DNA of 64,000 bases from Haliea salexigens DSM 19537 (GTDB lineage: Bacteria; Pseudomonadota; Gammaproteobacteria; Pseudomonadales; Halieaceae), in assembly GCF_000423125.1 (NCBI RefSeq), contig NZ_AUHJ01000002.1:1-64000 (forward strand), given 5' to 3'. The notes below the pieces were generated by a model. That model saw only the letters and a list, made by a program, of their open reading frames with translations, did not search any database and was not told the DNA's origin. Positions 1 to 7,926 of the stretch are shown here, in pieces; position 1 is the first letter of the stretch, and every line of letters begins with the position of its first letter. Both the position numbers and the translations under genes were made by a program.

Positions 1-1
1 C

Positions 2-1438
2 CGGAGACGACCACTGTCACTCAACAGCCGGGTGATGCTGTTTGTCGCGATGGCTATCGGTTTCAGTTTACTGATGATCGGTTATCTCGTGCTGAATGAA
101 GTAGAGCGCCATTTTGCTGAACAGGATGCCGACGAGTTGGTGGTGATTACTCGTGCTGTTGAAGACGCTCTACAATCGGCGAAAGATCAGGACTCGGCAC
201 CGGAGGGCGCCCTTGCGCGAGCTGTTTCTGGTCACCATGGTGTCTACTTTCAAGTGTGGGATGATGCGGGACGTTTGGTCTATGGTCCTGAGGAGGGTGG
301 ACCTTCGCCACAAGAAAACACCTATTCTCCTGTGAGCCGTATTCAGGTAGACAATCTTTATACCTGGCAAACTGATGGCAAAACCTACCGTGGCACTATC
401 ACGCATACCCGCATTGAAGACCAGAATTATCGCATCGTTGCTGCTATCGATATGGATTTCCATATCCACTTTCTGGAAAATTTTCGGCGCAGTTTGTGGA
501 TGATTATGGTGCTGGCAGGCGCGGTGACTCTCTTGGCGGCCTGGTATGGCGTGCACCAGGGGCACGCGCCCTTGCGCGAGCTGAGTGCGACAATGAGTGA
601 TATTCAGGCGGATCGCCTTCATGTGCGTCTAGACCCTAACACCGTTCCCCGGGAACTGCAAAACCTTGTCTGTTCCTTTAATCATATGATTGGCCGCTTG
701 GAAGACAGCTTCGTTCGACTATCCTATTTCTCCGCCGATATTGCCCATGAATTGCGCACGCCTTTGACCAACCTGATCACCCAGACCCAGGTGGGTTTGG
801 GTAAGTCCAGAAGCCTGGAAGAATATCGCGAACTGCTCTACTCGAATCTTGAAGAACAGGAGCGCCTGACCAAAATGGTCAACGACATGCTCTGGCTGGC
901 CCAGAGCGAACACGGCCTGCTCAAGCCTGTCTGGGAACCGCTGGATCTGGCTCGGGAAGTGCGCGAGCTGTTCGATTTTTTCGAGGCCCTGGCGGAGGAA
1001 AAGCACATCCAATTGGTGTTGGAAGGAAAGGCACCGATTATACAAGGTGACCGCGCTATGCTGCGTCGCGCATTGTCCAATCTGCTGTCCAATGCAATAC
1101 GCCACACACCAGTGGGAAGAAGTGTGCTGATCCGTCTGGATTCATCGGGCGAGGGTAGGGCGTTACTCAGCGTACAGAATCCGGGGCCAGAAATTCCAGC
1201 CGAGCATTTGCTCAGGATTTTCGACCGGTTTTACCGGGTCGATCCTTCCCGGCAACGCCAAAGCGAAGGTGCTGGCTTGGGGCTGGCTATCGTCAAGTCC
1301 ATAGTCGAGGCCCATGAAGGAAACATCGCGGTGATCTCCGAACGCGGCGTCACGCGCTTCACGATCAGTTTACCCAGCATGGCTGATGTAGAGGTGAGTG
1401 CTACGGGAGAAAGTGATGAGTCAATTGACCATCGGTAA
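2..1438 (+). CDS. Heavy-metal sensor histidine kinase, 5' end cut by window
   Basis: Inner-membrane sensor kinase of the CusS type. The frame is open from base 2; GTG 32 and ATG 35 are available starts, but Arg-rich codons upstream suggest the true start lies before the window. Counting from GTG 32: first membrane segment at residues 3-21, periplasmic sensor to about 150, second membrane segment 155-172, HAMP 175-228, phospho-acceptor H239 in AHELRTPL, ATPase N box NLLSNAIRH near 351 and G box GAGLGLAIVKS near 410. The paired response regulator should lie just upstream, outside the window. The 3' end overlaps the start of a merR pseudogene by 23 bp. The ligand is inferred to be a metal from context only. 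Confidence 0.85.
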   Translation, partial: RRRPLSLNSRVMLFVAMAIGFSLLMIGYLVLNEVERHFAEQDADELVVITRAVEDALQSAKDQDSAPEGALARAVSGHHGVYFQVWDDAGRLVYGPEEGGPSPQENTYSPVSRIQVDNLYTWQTDGKTYRGTITHTRIEDQNYRIVAAIDMDFHIHFLENFRRSLWMIMVLAGAVTLLAAWYGVHQGHAPLRELSATMSDIQADRLHVRLDPNTVPRELQNLVCSFNHMIGRLEDSFVRLSYFSADIAHELRTPLTNLITQTQVGLGKSRSLEEYRELLYSNLEEQERLTKMVNDMLWLAQSEHGLLKPVWEPLDLAREVRELFDFFEALAEEKHIQLVLEGKAPIIQGDRAMLRRALSNLLSNAIRHTPVGRSVLIRLDSSGEGRALLSVQNPGPEIPAEHLLRIFDRFYRVDPSRQRQSEGAGLGLAIVKSIVEAHEGNIAVISERGVTRFTISLPSMADVEVSATGESDESIDHR

Positions 1439-1640
1439 ACTGGCACAAGCAGCTCGGGTCAGTGTCGAAACTATTCGTTATTACGAACGCCTCGGGCTTA
1501 TCGAACAGCCGCTAAAGCCAGCTTAAGGATACCGCACCAACCCAAAAGCCACTCTGAAGCGGGTCTTCTTCATGAAATGAGCCCAAGAGCTAGGATCCAC
1601 TTTGTAAGAAATCGATAATCTGTTGGCGCCTAGAGAATCG
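1416..1640 (+). pseudogene. MerR-family regulator pseudogene with three stop codons
   Basis: ATG 1416 opens a clear MerR N-terminus: the helix-turn-helix MSQLTIGKLAQAARVSVETI followed by RYYERLGLIEQPLKPA. The frame then meets TAA (1524), TGA (1578) and TAA (1605), yet family-like residues continue in the same frame between the stops: GYRTNPKATLKRVFFMK, then AQELGSTL, then EIDNLLAPRESHC. The last piece matches the segment that carries the first metal-binding cysteine in MerR. No frameshift is needed, so decay has been by point mutation. Beyond SHC I no longer see similarity. It lies head-to-tail with the sensor kinase and may be a dead mer/pbr-type regulator. Confidence 0.8.
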
Positions 1641-1889
1641 CATTGTCCGGCGTCGCCGTGAAGATCAGGATGATCATGCTGGTGTATCTCAACCAGTCCA
1701 ATGTACAAACGCAAGAGGAGTGCGATGCGTGAGGTTGCTCCGACAGAAGATACGCACCGTAATGCCATTCTGCACGGCCCCGGACTGCGGGTACGACTGG
1801 TTATGAGAGCAGCTCAATGGAGGCAGAAGGATATCCCGTGTGCCGACAGGAGCCGTGTTGTCAGGAATGCCAACAAACCAGTCACACAC

Positions 1890-1920
1890 TTGACTCTATA
1901 GCTACCATAGGGATTACCAT
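1890..1920 (+). promoter_or_regulatory. MerR-type promoter/operator upstream of pbrT-like gene
   Basis: The -35 TTGACT (1890-1895) and -10 TACCAT (1915-1920) are separated by 19 bp, the over-long spacer that MerR-family activators require. The spacer begins CTATAG, like the operator at 4378, so the same regulator (3953-4360, minus strand) may bind both. Between the merR pseudogene and this site (about 1641-1889) I see no convincing gene. Confidence 0.65.
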
Positions 1921-1925
1921 TGAGA

Positions 1926-1939
1926 CTAATTATCATTAG
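1926..1939. promoter_or_regulatory. Short AT-rich dyad, possible Fur-like site
   Basis: CTAAT and ATTAG form a perfect 5-bp inverted repeat around TATC, just after the predicted promoter of an FTR1-family permease. The AT-rich ATTATCATTA core resembles part of a Fur box, but the match is short and could be chance. Confidence 0.25.
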
Positions 1940-1965
1940 CAACAAATCAAATTGAGATCCCATTA

Positions 1966-3975
1966 ATGCAGGAACACTGGATATACCGTTTTATAAGCCC
2001 GAAGCTATTTGTTTTGAATGTCTCAGTACTGCTGCTGGGCTTATCGTGTTTGCTTCCAGCGACCAGTCAGGCCGAGATGAGTGATGACGGCTCGGCTCAG
2101 ATGCGTCAATTGGCACAGCTGGCCGAATACATTGCTGTGGATTACGTGGAAGCCGTCAGGGATGGGCAGGTAGTCAATGACGGTGAGTATCAGGAAATGC
2201 TGGAGTTCTCCCAGCTCATTGTGACGAATATTTCTGAGATTCAAGATAAATCAGCCGACGCTGGCGACCTGACAGGCCAGGCCAAGGCTTTACAGGCAGC
2301 CATCCAGAACAAACAGGCTATTGAAACAATTCGGCAAATGAGCGGCAGCCTGCGGGGTACGTTGTTGGCACTGATGCCGCAGTCGTCCCTGCCGGATCAT
2401 CTGTTGTCGAAAGCGACCGTCAAAGGGTTGTATGAGAGCCAGTGCGCTTCTTGCCATGGCGCAGCCGGTGGGGGCGATGGTGTGATGGCCGAACAGCTGG
2501 AGCCCGCTCCAACCGATTTCACCAGCAAAGAGCGAGCCTTGAACCGGTCACTTCTGGGCCTGTACGACGCCATATCCAATGGCATAGCCGATACCGCAAT
2601 GCCGGCATTTACCCAACTGACGGAAGAGCAACGCTGGTCGCTGGCGTTCCACGTCGGCGGATTGGCATTTCAATCCGGCGCTGAGGTTACAGGCGAGGCA
2701 CCTGGCGTCACCTTGTCACAGATGGTTAACCACACGCCGGCGCAACTCGCTGCAGAACACCCGGATATGACGCAGAAGGGGATCGAACGGCTGCGCGCAA
2801 AGCCAGAACTGTTATTCCAGGAATCGACCAATCCTCTGAAAATCACCCGCGACCAACTGCTGCTAGCACAAGAGGCACACCAGCGCGGCGATTATCAGAC
2901 AGCACAAGCACTGGCGGTCAGCGCTTATCTGGATGGCTTTGAATTGGTCGAAAACAGCCTGGATGCGCAGGATAAAGCACTCCGCCAGACGCTCGAAGCC
3001 GATATGATGGCGATAAGACAATTATTGAAGCAGGCACAGCCCCCGGGCGAGGTGGAAAGCGCTGTGGGCCGGACGCTGGCAAGGTTGGATGATGCGGATC
3101 GATTGCTTTCGGAATCTACCTTGTCCAATGCGACCCTGTTCAGTGCCAGCTTGGTGATCCTGTTGCGGGAGGGGCTTGAAGCCCTGCTCGTGGTCATTGC
3201 CCTGGTTACTGTGCTGGTGCGAACCGGTCGGCGTGACGGACTTCGGTATGTGCATTTGGGTTGGGTAACGGCATTGGTGGCCGGAGTTGCGACCTGGGCT
3301 GCCGCGCAGTCCCTGGTCAGTATCAGCGGTGCCAGTCGCGAAGTCATGGAAGGTGTTGCGGCCCTATTGGCGGCGGTCGTGTTGCTCTATGTCGGCATCT
3401 GGATGCACAGTAAAACCCATGCTACCCAGTGGCAGGCCTATATCCAGCAGCACATCAACTCCCACCTGACTGCGGGTACCCTGTGGGGCCTTGCGCTGCT
3501 GGCATTTATTGCGGTTTATCGTGAAGTCTTTGAAACGGTCTTGTTTTATCAGGCGCTGCTGACCCAGGCTGCAGCCGCTCAATATTCATCCGTATTCAGC
3601 GGCTTTGTAGCCGGTACTGCTTTCTTGGCCGTATTGGCCTGGTTGCTGGTGCGTTATTCAGTGAAATTACCCATTGCCAGATTCTTTTCCGTCACCACCT
3701 ACCTGTTGCTGGCCCTGGCGTTTATCCTCATGGGTAAGGCGATGTCGGCACTTCAGGAAGCGGACCTTATCGGTATTACCCCATTGCCTGTCAGTTTTGA
3801 ATTCGATTGGGTCGGCGTCAAATCCACCTGGCAGGGGATCCTGGCGCAATTGTCGGTACTGGTGGTTTTCCTGGTCTTTCTGGGGTTGGCGAGAAGGCAG
3901 CGGAAAAATGCCCCTGTTGCAGAACGTTCAGGAGAGTTTTTGGAACCGGGTGTCACCCGCTCGAAACCGGAGTAG
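1966..3975 (+). CDS. pbrT: PbrT-like FTR1-family permease with cytochrome c domain
   Basis: Probable inner-membrane metal (Fe or Pb) uptake protein of 669 aa. A signal peptide ends near SQA-36, then comes a periplasmic region with a heme-binding CASCH motif (C160, C163, H164) and a helical segment. The C-terminal half is an FTR1/OFeT permease with seven or so membrane helices and both family motifs, REGLE near residue 401 and REVFE near 519. This cytochrome-FTR1 fusion is the architecture annotated as lead uptake PbrT. It is preceded by a MerR-type promoter. The 3' end overlaps the convergent regulator gene by 23 bp. Whether lead or iron is the true substrate cannot be told from sequence. Confidence 0.85.
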   Translation: MQEHWIYRFISPKLFVLNVSVLLLGLSCLLPATSQAEMSDDGSAQMRQLAQLAEYIAVDYVEAVRDGQVVNDGEYQEMLEFSQLIVTNISEIQDKSADAGDLTGQAKALQAAIQNKQAIETIRQMSGSLRGTLLALMPQSSLPDHLLSKATVKGLYESQCASCHGAAGGGDGVMAEQLEPAPTDFTSKERALNRSLLGLYDAISNGIADTAMPAFTQLTEEQRWSLAFHVGGLAFQSGAEVTGEAPGVTLSQMVNHTPAQLAAEHPDMTQKGIERLRAKPELLFQESTNPLKITRDQLLLAQEAHQRGDYQTAQALAVSAYLDGFELVENSLDAQDKALRQTLEADMMAIRQLLKQAQPPGEVESAVGRTLARLDDADRLLSESTLSNATLFSASLVILLREGLEALLVVIALVTVLVRTGRRDGLRYVHLGWVTALVAGVATWAAAQSLVSISGASREVMEGVAALLAAVVLLYVGIWMHSKTHATQWQAYIQQHINSHLTAGTLWGLALLAFIAVYREVFETVLFYQALLTQAAAAQYSSVFSGFVAGTAFLAVLAWLLVRYSVKLPIARFFSVTTYLLLALAFILMGKAMSALQEADLIGITPLPVSFEFDWVGVKSTWQGILAQLSVLVVFLVFLGLARRQRKNAPVAERSGEFLEPGVTRSKPE

Positions 3976-4360
3976 CCGACAAATTCCGCAATATGCCGCA
4001 CTGCTCGACTGTCCGACGGTTTGAACAGCTGCGGCGCAGCATTCTCAGTTGCTCGTTCAGTTTGGTGAGTTCCTGGATACGCGCCTCCACCTGCTCGATA
4101 TGCCTATCCATCATCCGATTCACATCATCACATTGCGCGCCTGGAGAACGGTTTAAAGCCAAAAGCTGCCGGATCTCCGGCAAACTGAGATCCAGGCTGC
4201 GACAGTGTTTGATGAACAGCAATTGCTCAACGGCAGCTTCATCGTACAGGCGAAAATTGCCTTCACTCCGTTCAGCAGAGGCAATCAAATGTTCCTTTTC
4301 ATAATGCCGGATGGTTTGCACGGAGCAGCCAGTCACTTTCGACAGTTCGCCGATTTTCAT
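3953..4360 (-). CDS. Cd(II)/Pb(II)-responsive MerR-family regulator (CadR/PbrR type)
   Basis: Dimeric metal-responsive activator of 135 aa. The N-terminal winged helix (KIGELSKVTGCSVQTIRHYE) is followed by a dimerisation helix and the metal site typical of CadR/PbrR: C77 in the QCDDVN motif, C112 and C121 (CGIL). Loss of the MerR mercury pattern and presence of CDDVN argue for Cd/Pb/Zn sensing. It is transcribed divergently from the cation transporter at 4438, with the shared operator at 4378-4408 between them, and convergently with pbrT. It probably regulates both neighbours. Confidence 0.88.
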   Translation of the reverse strand: MKIGELSKVTGCSVQTIRHYEKEHLIASAERSEGNFRLYDEAAVEQLLFIKHCRSLDLSLPEIRQLLALNRSPGAQCDDVNRMMDRHIEQVEARIQELTKLNEQLRMLRRSCSNRRTVEQCGILRNLSATPVSSG

Positions 4361-4377
4361 TTATTCAATCTCTGCGC

Positions 4378-4408
4378 TTGACTCTATAGTTAATATAGAG
4401 TTTAAGCT
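4378..4408 (+). promoter_or_regulatory. MerR-type divergent promoter/operator
   Basis: TTGACT (-35, 4378-4383) and TAAGCT (-10, 4403-4408) are 19 bp apart. A perfect 8-bp inverted repeat, ACTCTATA (4381-4388) and TATAGAGT (4394-4401), sits between them. This is the canonical layout for CadR/PbrR binding and lies 17 bp upstream of the minus-strand regulator start. Confidence 0.85.
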
Positions 4409-4437
4409 GTACGTCGTGAATAGTACAAGGGCTTTTT

Positions 4438-5337
4438 ATGACAAACACATGCCGCGACAATTGTCATAGTGACGCGATGAAGAACACTCCCCAGACTGCT
4501 GAAGTACACGATGCTACTCATGGCGGCTTTGTCAGTGAGTATCTTGTCCCCAAGATGGACTGCCCTTCTGAAGAAGGCATGATCCGTATGGCGTTGGACA
4601 GTGTGGAACCTAAAATCGCATTGGAATTCGATGCCCCCGAGAGAAAGGTGCGGGTCTTTCATGGGGACAACGCTGACGCCATTGAGGAGCGAATGCGCGC
4701 ACTCGGCTTGGGTGCGACGTTGGAAAGCACAATGCCTGTCGCCAGAGATGACCTCGCCCGAGCACAGGCGTCCGCAAAACAGGAGGCACAAACAGAAGCT
4801 GGCATTCTCAAGTGGCTACTTGCCATCAACGGCATCATGTTCGTCATTGAAATCACTGTCGGCTGGTGGGCGCAATCCACTGGCTTGATCGCGGATTCGT
4901 TGGACATGTTTGCGGATGCCGCCGTTTACGGCGTGGCGCTGTATGCCGTAGGGCACAGTGTGCGGGTGAAGCTGCGCGCAGCCCATTTTTCCGGCTGGCT
5001 TCAGATCATTCTTGCCCTAGGCGCTTTGGGCGAGGTGGTAAGGCGATTAGTATTTGGTAGTGAACCGGTTTCCACTTTGATGATGAGCTTCGGGCTTGTT
5101 GCCTTGGCGGCCAATGTGACCTGTCTGCTGTTGATTGCCAGGAGCCGGGATAGCGGCGCACATATGAAAGCCAGTTGGATATTCTCTGCCAATGACGTAA
5201 TTGCGAATCTAGGTGTCATCCTAGCCGGTGGATTGGTAGCCTGGACTGGCTCACGTTATCCCGACTTGGTGATTGGCCTGATCATCGGTTTGATTGTGCT
5301 GAATGGTGCACGCCGTATTTTGCAGCTCAAGTCCTGA
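4438..5337 (+). CDS. CDF cation transporter with N-terminal HMA-like metal domain
   Basis: Inner-membrane divalent cation exporter of 299 aa. Residues 1-20 are Cys/His-rich; residues 33-85 look like a ferredoxin-fold heavy-metal-associated domain carrying MDCPSEE in place of the usual MxCxxC. From residue 122 there are about six membrane helices of the cation diffusion facilitator type, with acidic residues in the second helix (IADSLDMFADA) and the fifth (SANDVIANLG). The usual cytoplasmic C-terminal CDF domain is missing; the N-terminal domain may replace it. The MerR-type promoter at 4378 drives it. Substrate is inferred as Cd, Pb or Zn from the regulator. Confidence 0.82.
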   Translation: MTNTCRDNCHSDAMKNTPQTAEVHDATHGGFVSEYLVPKMDCPSEEGMIRMALDSVEPKIALEFDAPERKVRVFHGDNADAIEERMRALGLGATLESTMPVARDDLARAQASAKQEAQTEAGILKWLLAINGIMFVIEITVGWWAQSTGLIADSLDMFADAAVYGVALYAVGHSVRVKLRAAHFSGWLQIILALGALGEVVRRLVFGSEPVSTLMMSFGLVALAANVTCLLLIARSRDSGAHMKASWIFSANDVIANLGVILAGGLVAWTGSRYPDLVIGLIIGLIVLNGARRILQLKS

Positions 5338-5350
5338 ATAAGAAAAGGTG

Positions 5351-6013
5351 ATGAAGAGTCCACGATCCACCTATATTCCTGCTTTGAAGTATCATGCTCT
5401 AACCCGTTATTACGACTGGGTGGCTTCCTTGACTACGCGAGAGAAAATTTTCAAAACGGCGTTGGTCAATCAAGCTGCTCCGTTAGCGGGGAAACACTTA
5501 CTGGATGTGGGCTGCGGCACGGGAACCCTAACTCAAATGTTTGCCGAAAGAGAACCGTCGCTGACTATTACTGGTCTGGATGCAGACTCTGGAGCACTCG
5601 AACTAGCCAAAACCAAGTTTGCTTCAATGGATCAGCGTGTGAGTTTGTGGCAGGGTTTCGCACAAGATATGCCCTTCGAAACAGCGACGTTTGACGTTGC
5701 AGTGTCGAGCTTGTTTTTTCACCACTTGACACGACTGCAGAAGCTCGATGTCTTAAAGCAAATCCATCGGGTCCTTAAACCTGGTGGCAGTTTACTCGTT
5801 GCTGATTGGGGAAAGCCTTCGTCATCGATTCAGCGAATGCTATTTCTGCTGGTTCAGTGCCTTGATGGTTTTGAAACCACACGAGACAATGTCAAGGGTG
5901 TGTTACCCTTTTTGATAGAGGAAGCGGGCTTTGTTGTGGTTGGTAGTAAAGATTGTGTAGCAACGCCTTTAGGTACTATCCAGTTCATTCAGGCGAAAGC
6001 ACATTTAACATGA
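5351..6013 (+). CDS. Class I SAM-dependent methyltransferase
   Basis: Soluble 220-aa methyltransferase of the UbiE/Methyltransf_11 type. The SAM-binding motif LLDVGCGTGTLT is at about residues 50-61, the acidic end of strand 2 at GLDAD, and the post-motif region HRVLKPGGSLLVADWG is typical. The start could be GTG 5348 or ATG 5351; the purine stretch just before is close to both. It follows the CDF transporter by 13 bp, so it is probably co-transcribed. The substrate is unknown; its placement in a metal operon suggests methylation of a metal or metalloid, but no conserved arsenite-binding cysteines are evident. Confidence 0.75.
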   Translation: MKSPRSTYIPALKYHALTRYYDWVASLTTREKIFKTALVNQAAPLAGKHLLDVGCGTGTLTQMFAEREPSLTITGLDADSGALELAKTKFASMDQRVSLWQGFAQDMPFETATFDVAVSSLFFHHLTRLQKLDVLKQIHRVLKPGGSLLVADWGKPSSSIQRMLFLLVQCLDGFETTRDNVKGVLPFLIEEAGFVVVGSKDCVATPLGTIQFIQAKAHLT

Positions 6014-6148
6014 ATAAGCATTTTAACAGTGGGTTTTCAGATACTCGCCATGTCAGGTTAGTTCGGCTGATACAGGATTTTGCGCGCCTTAACCCAAAAT
6101 GCTAACATATTCCACTTATTCCATTGTCATTGGGTTTATATTCGGTTT

Positions 6149-6502
6149 ATGAGTCGAAAAGCACTGTCTTATCTGCTGTTAGTCTTGATTGCATTGCAAT
6201 CAGTGACAGCTATGGCAGATGTGCATCCCGTTGATTATTCAGACTCCGTCCAGTTTTCCTCTGATTTCACCGATGGCTCATCATCGGGAATACTGGATAG
6301 CTCGATCGCTGATCCCGCAGAGCAAAATACCCCGCCTGACGACCTGTTTCATTGTCATCACCATGGCTGCCATTGCCGTGTCTATTTATCCGGCAACCTG
6401 ACTCACTCAAACTTTTTGCACAAACTTTCGTTGCACAACGACTATCATGCCATCATCCCCGAGGCCCCATCCTCGTCGCTGTACCGCCCTCCAATCGCCT
6501 GA
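6149..6502 (+). CDS. CzcI-like periplasmic Cys/His-rich small protein
   Basis: Small exported protein of 117 aa at the head of an RND efflux cluster. I take ATG 6149 because it opens directly into a signal peptide (SRKALSYLLLVLIALQSVTAMA). The mature part is acidic and has the cluster HCHHHGCHC at about residues 70-78, and the extreme C-terminus is YRPPIA. A paralogue at 20498-20842 heads the second cluster and ends LRPPIA. Position, size and C-terminal RPP motif fit the CzcI family of regulators of cobalt-zinc-cadmium efflux. Sequence conservation is low, so the family call is moderate. Confidence 0.65.
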   Translation: MSRKALSYLLLVLIALQSVTAMADVHPVDYSDSVQFSSDFTDGSSSGILDSSIADPAEQNTPPDDLFHCHHHGCHCRVYLSGNLTHSNFLHKLSLHNDYHAIIPEAPSSSLYRPPIA

Positions 6503-6585
6503 TTTTACTGATTAAGTTTTTCCTGTGTTGCCGTTATCGCTGCAATGCGCGGTTTGAATTATCTTAAATAAGTAGGATCTACCAC

Positions 6586-7926
6586 ATGTTACCAATACGT
6601 TCTGCGCCTGGTTCTGGCGCATGGGAGCGGCGGAATATCAGAAACCGCTGCATTCTGTTCAGTTTACTATTTTTTATTTTTTCTTCGGGGCTTAATGCGG
6701 CTCCTGGTGACCTAACAATCACGCTGACCAATGCAGTGCAGCGTTCCTTGTCGCAAAACCCTTCTCTAAACATTTTTCCCTACCGCTATGCCGCCCTTCA
6801 AGGTCAGGCAGAAACGGCCCGGTTACGGCCGGCGTATGAGCTGGGTTTTGATGCTGAAAATGTTGGTGGCACTGGGGATTTCAGCGGCGCAGATAGTGCT
6901 GAGCTAACCATTGCGCTGTCTTCAGTCATCGAAATGGGGGATAAGCGCGCGGCACGGCAAGGCGTGGTATCCCACAGTCGGTCGGTGCTCAATGCCAGCC
7001 GACAGGTGGAATCCCTGGCCTTATTGGGCGAAGTCACCCGTCGCTATGTCGATGTGCTGGCCGCACAGGAGCAGGTCACCCTGGCTGCTGAGGCCGCTCA
7101 ATTGGCAAACGAGAGCTTACACATTGTGAAAAAGCGGGCTACGGCGGGGGCGACACCCGAGGCGGAGGTCAAACGGGCACAGGCCGCTGCCGAGCAAGCG
7201 AAGCTCGCTTTGCTTTCGGAGCAGCAACGGCTGGCTTATTTGAAAGTGTCGTTGTCTGCTCTATGGGGAGTGACTACACCTGACTTTGCCAGGGTGCGAG
7301 GTGATTTATTCCAGTTTGACGAGGACGTCGCCTTTGAGATGCTATACGCCAAAGTGGAAAAAAATCCGGCGATCGAAATATTCGCAGCAGAGTCCCGCCT
7401 CAAAGAAGCGGAATTACGCCTTGCCCAAACCCAATCCAGCGCCGATATCAGTTGGTCGGTGGGTGTTCGTCGAATGCAGGAAACCGATGACACCGCATTG
7501 GTGGCAGGCTTCAGCATGCCGTTGTTTTCCGGCCAACGAAATACCGGCGCTGTGTCGACTGCGCTGGCCGAAAAAAATCAGGTGTTCGCAGAGCGCGACG
7601 TAATGCTGCTGGATTTACACACTCAGCTGTTCCGCGCCTATCACAACCGCAAACAAGCCATTGTCGCGGTAAAAGCACTCCGTACCGCCATCATTCCCGC
7701 CCTTGAGCAGGCCCTGGTAGACACTCAGGTGGCCTATCAACGCGGTCGCTACGGGTATCTCGACTATGTCAGCGCGCGGCAGGAATTATTGAGCGCCAGG
7801 CGTACCCAGATCGAAGCGGCGGCAGCCGCTTTAACCTATGGCGCAGAAATTGAGCAACTGACAGCAGAGCCCCTGGCCTTGACTCAGTATGGCGAAGACA
7901 ACACATTTTCAGGATCATCACGATGA
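6586..7926 (+). CDS. czcC: Outer-membrane efflux factor, CzcC/CusC type
   Basis: TolC-superfamily outer-membrane channel of 446 aa, the outer part of a tripartite metal efflux pump. After a signal peptide (hydrophobic core LFSLLFFIFSSGLNA) two OEP repeats follow, with the pattern SLSQNPSLNIFPY and the motif ALSSVIEMGDKRAAR that is common in CzcC proteins. No lipobox cysteine is seen at the cleavage site. It overlaps the adaptor gene by 4 bp (ATGA) and is 83 bp downstream of the czcI-like gene. The paralogue at 19019-20434 shares the same landmarks. Confidence 0.9.
   Translation: MLPIRSAPGSGAWERRNIRNRCILFSLLFFIFSSGLNAAPGDLTITLTNAVQRSLSQNPSLNIFPYRYAALQGQAETARLRPAYELGFDAENVGGTGDFSGADSAELTIALSSVIEMGDKRAARQGVVSHSRSVLNASRQVESLALLGEVTRRYVDVLAAQEQVTLAAEAAQLANESLHIVKKRATAGATPEAEVKRAQAAAEQAKLALLSEQQRLAYLKVSLSALWGVTTPDFARVRGDLFQFDEDVAFEMLYAKVEKNPAIEIFAAESRLKEAELRLAQTQSSADISWSVGVRRMQETDDTALVAGFSMPLFSGQRNTGAVSTALAEKNQVFAERDVMLLDLHTQLFRAYHNRKQAIVAVKALRTAIIPALEQALVDTQVAYQRGRYGYLDYVSARQELLSARRTQIEAAAAALTYGAEIEQLTAEPLALTQYGEDNTFSGSSR

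Noticed and set aside
1701-1901. 66-codon plus-strand frame
   Set aside because: It runs into the pbrT promoter and has no similarity; judged chance.
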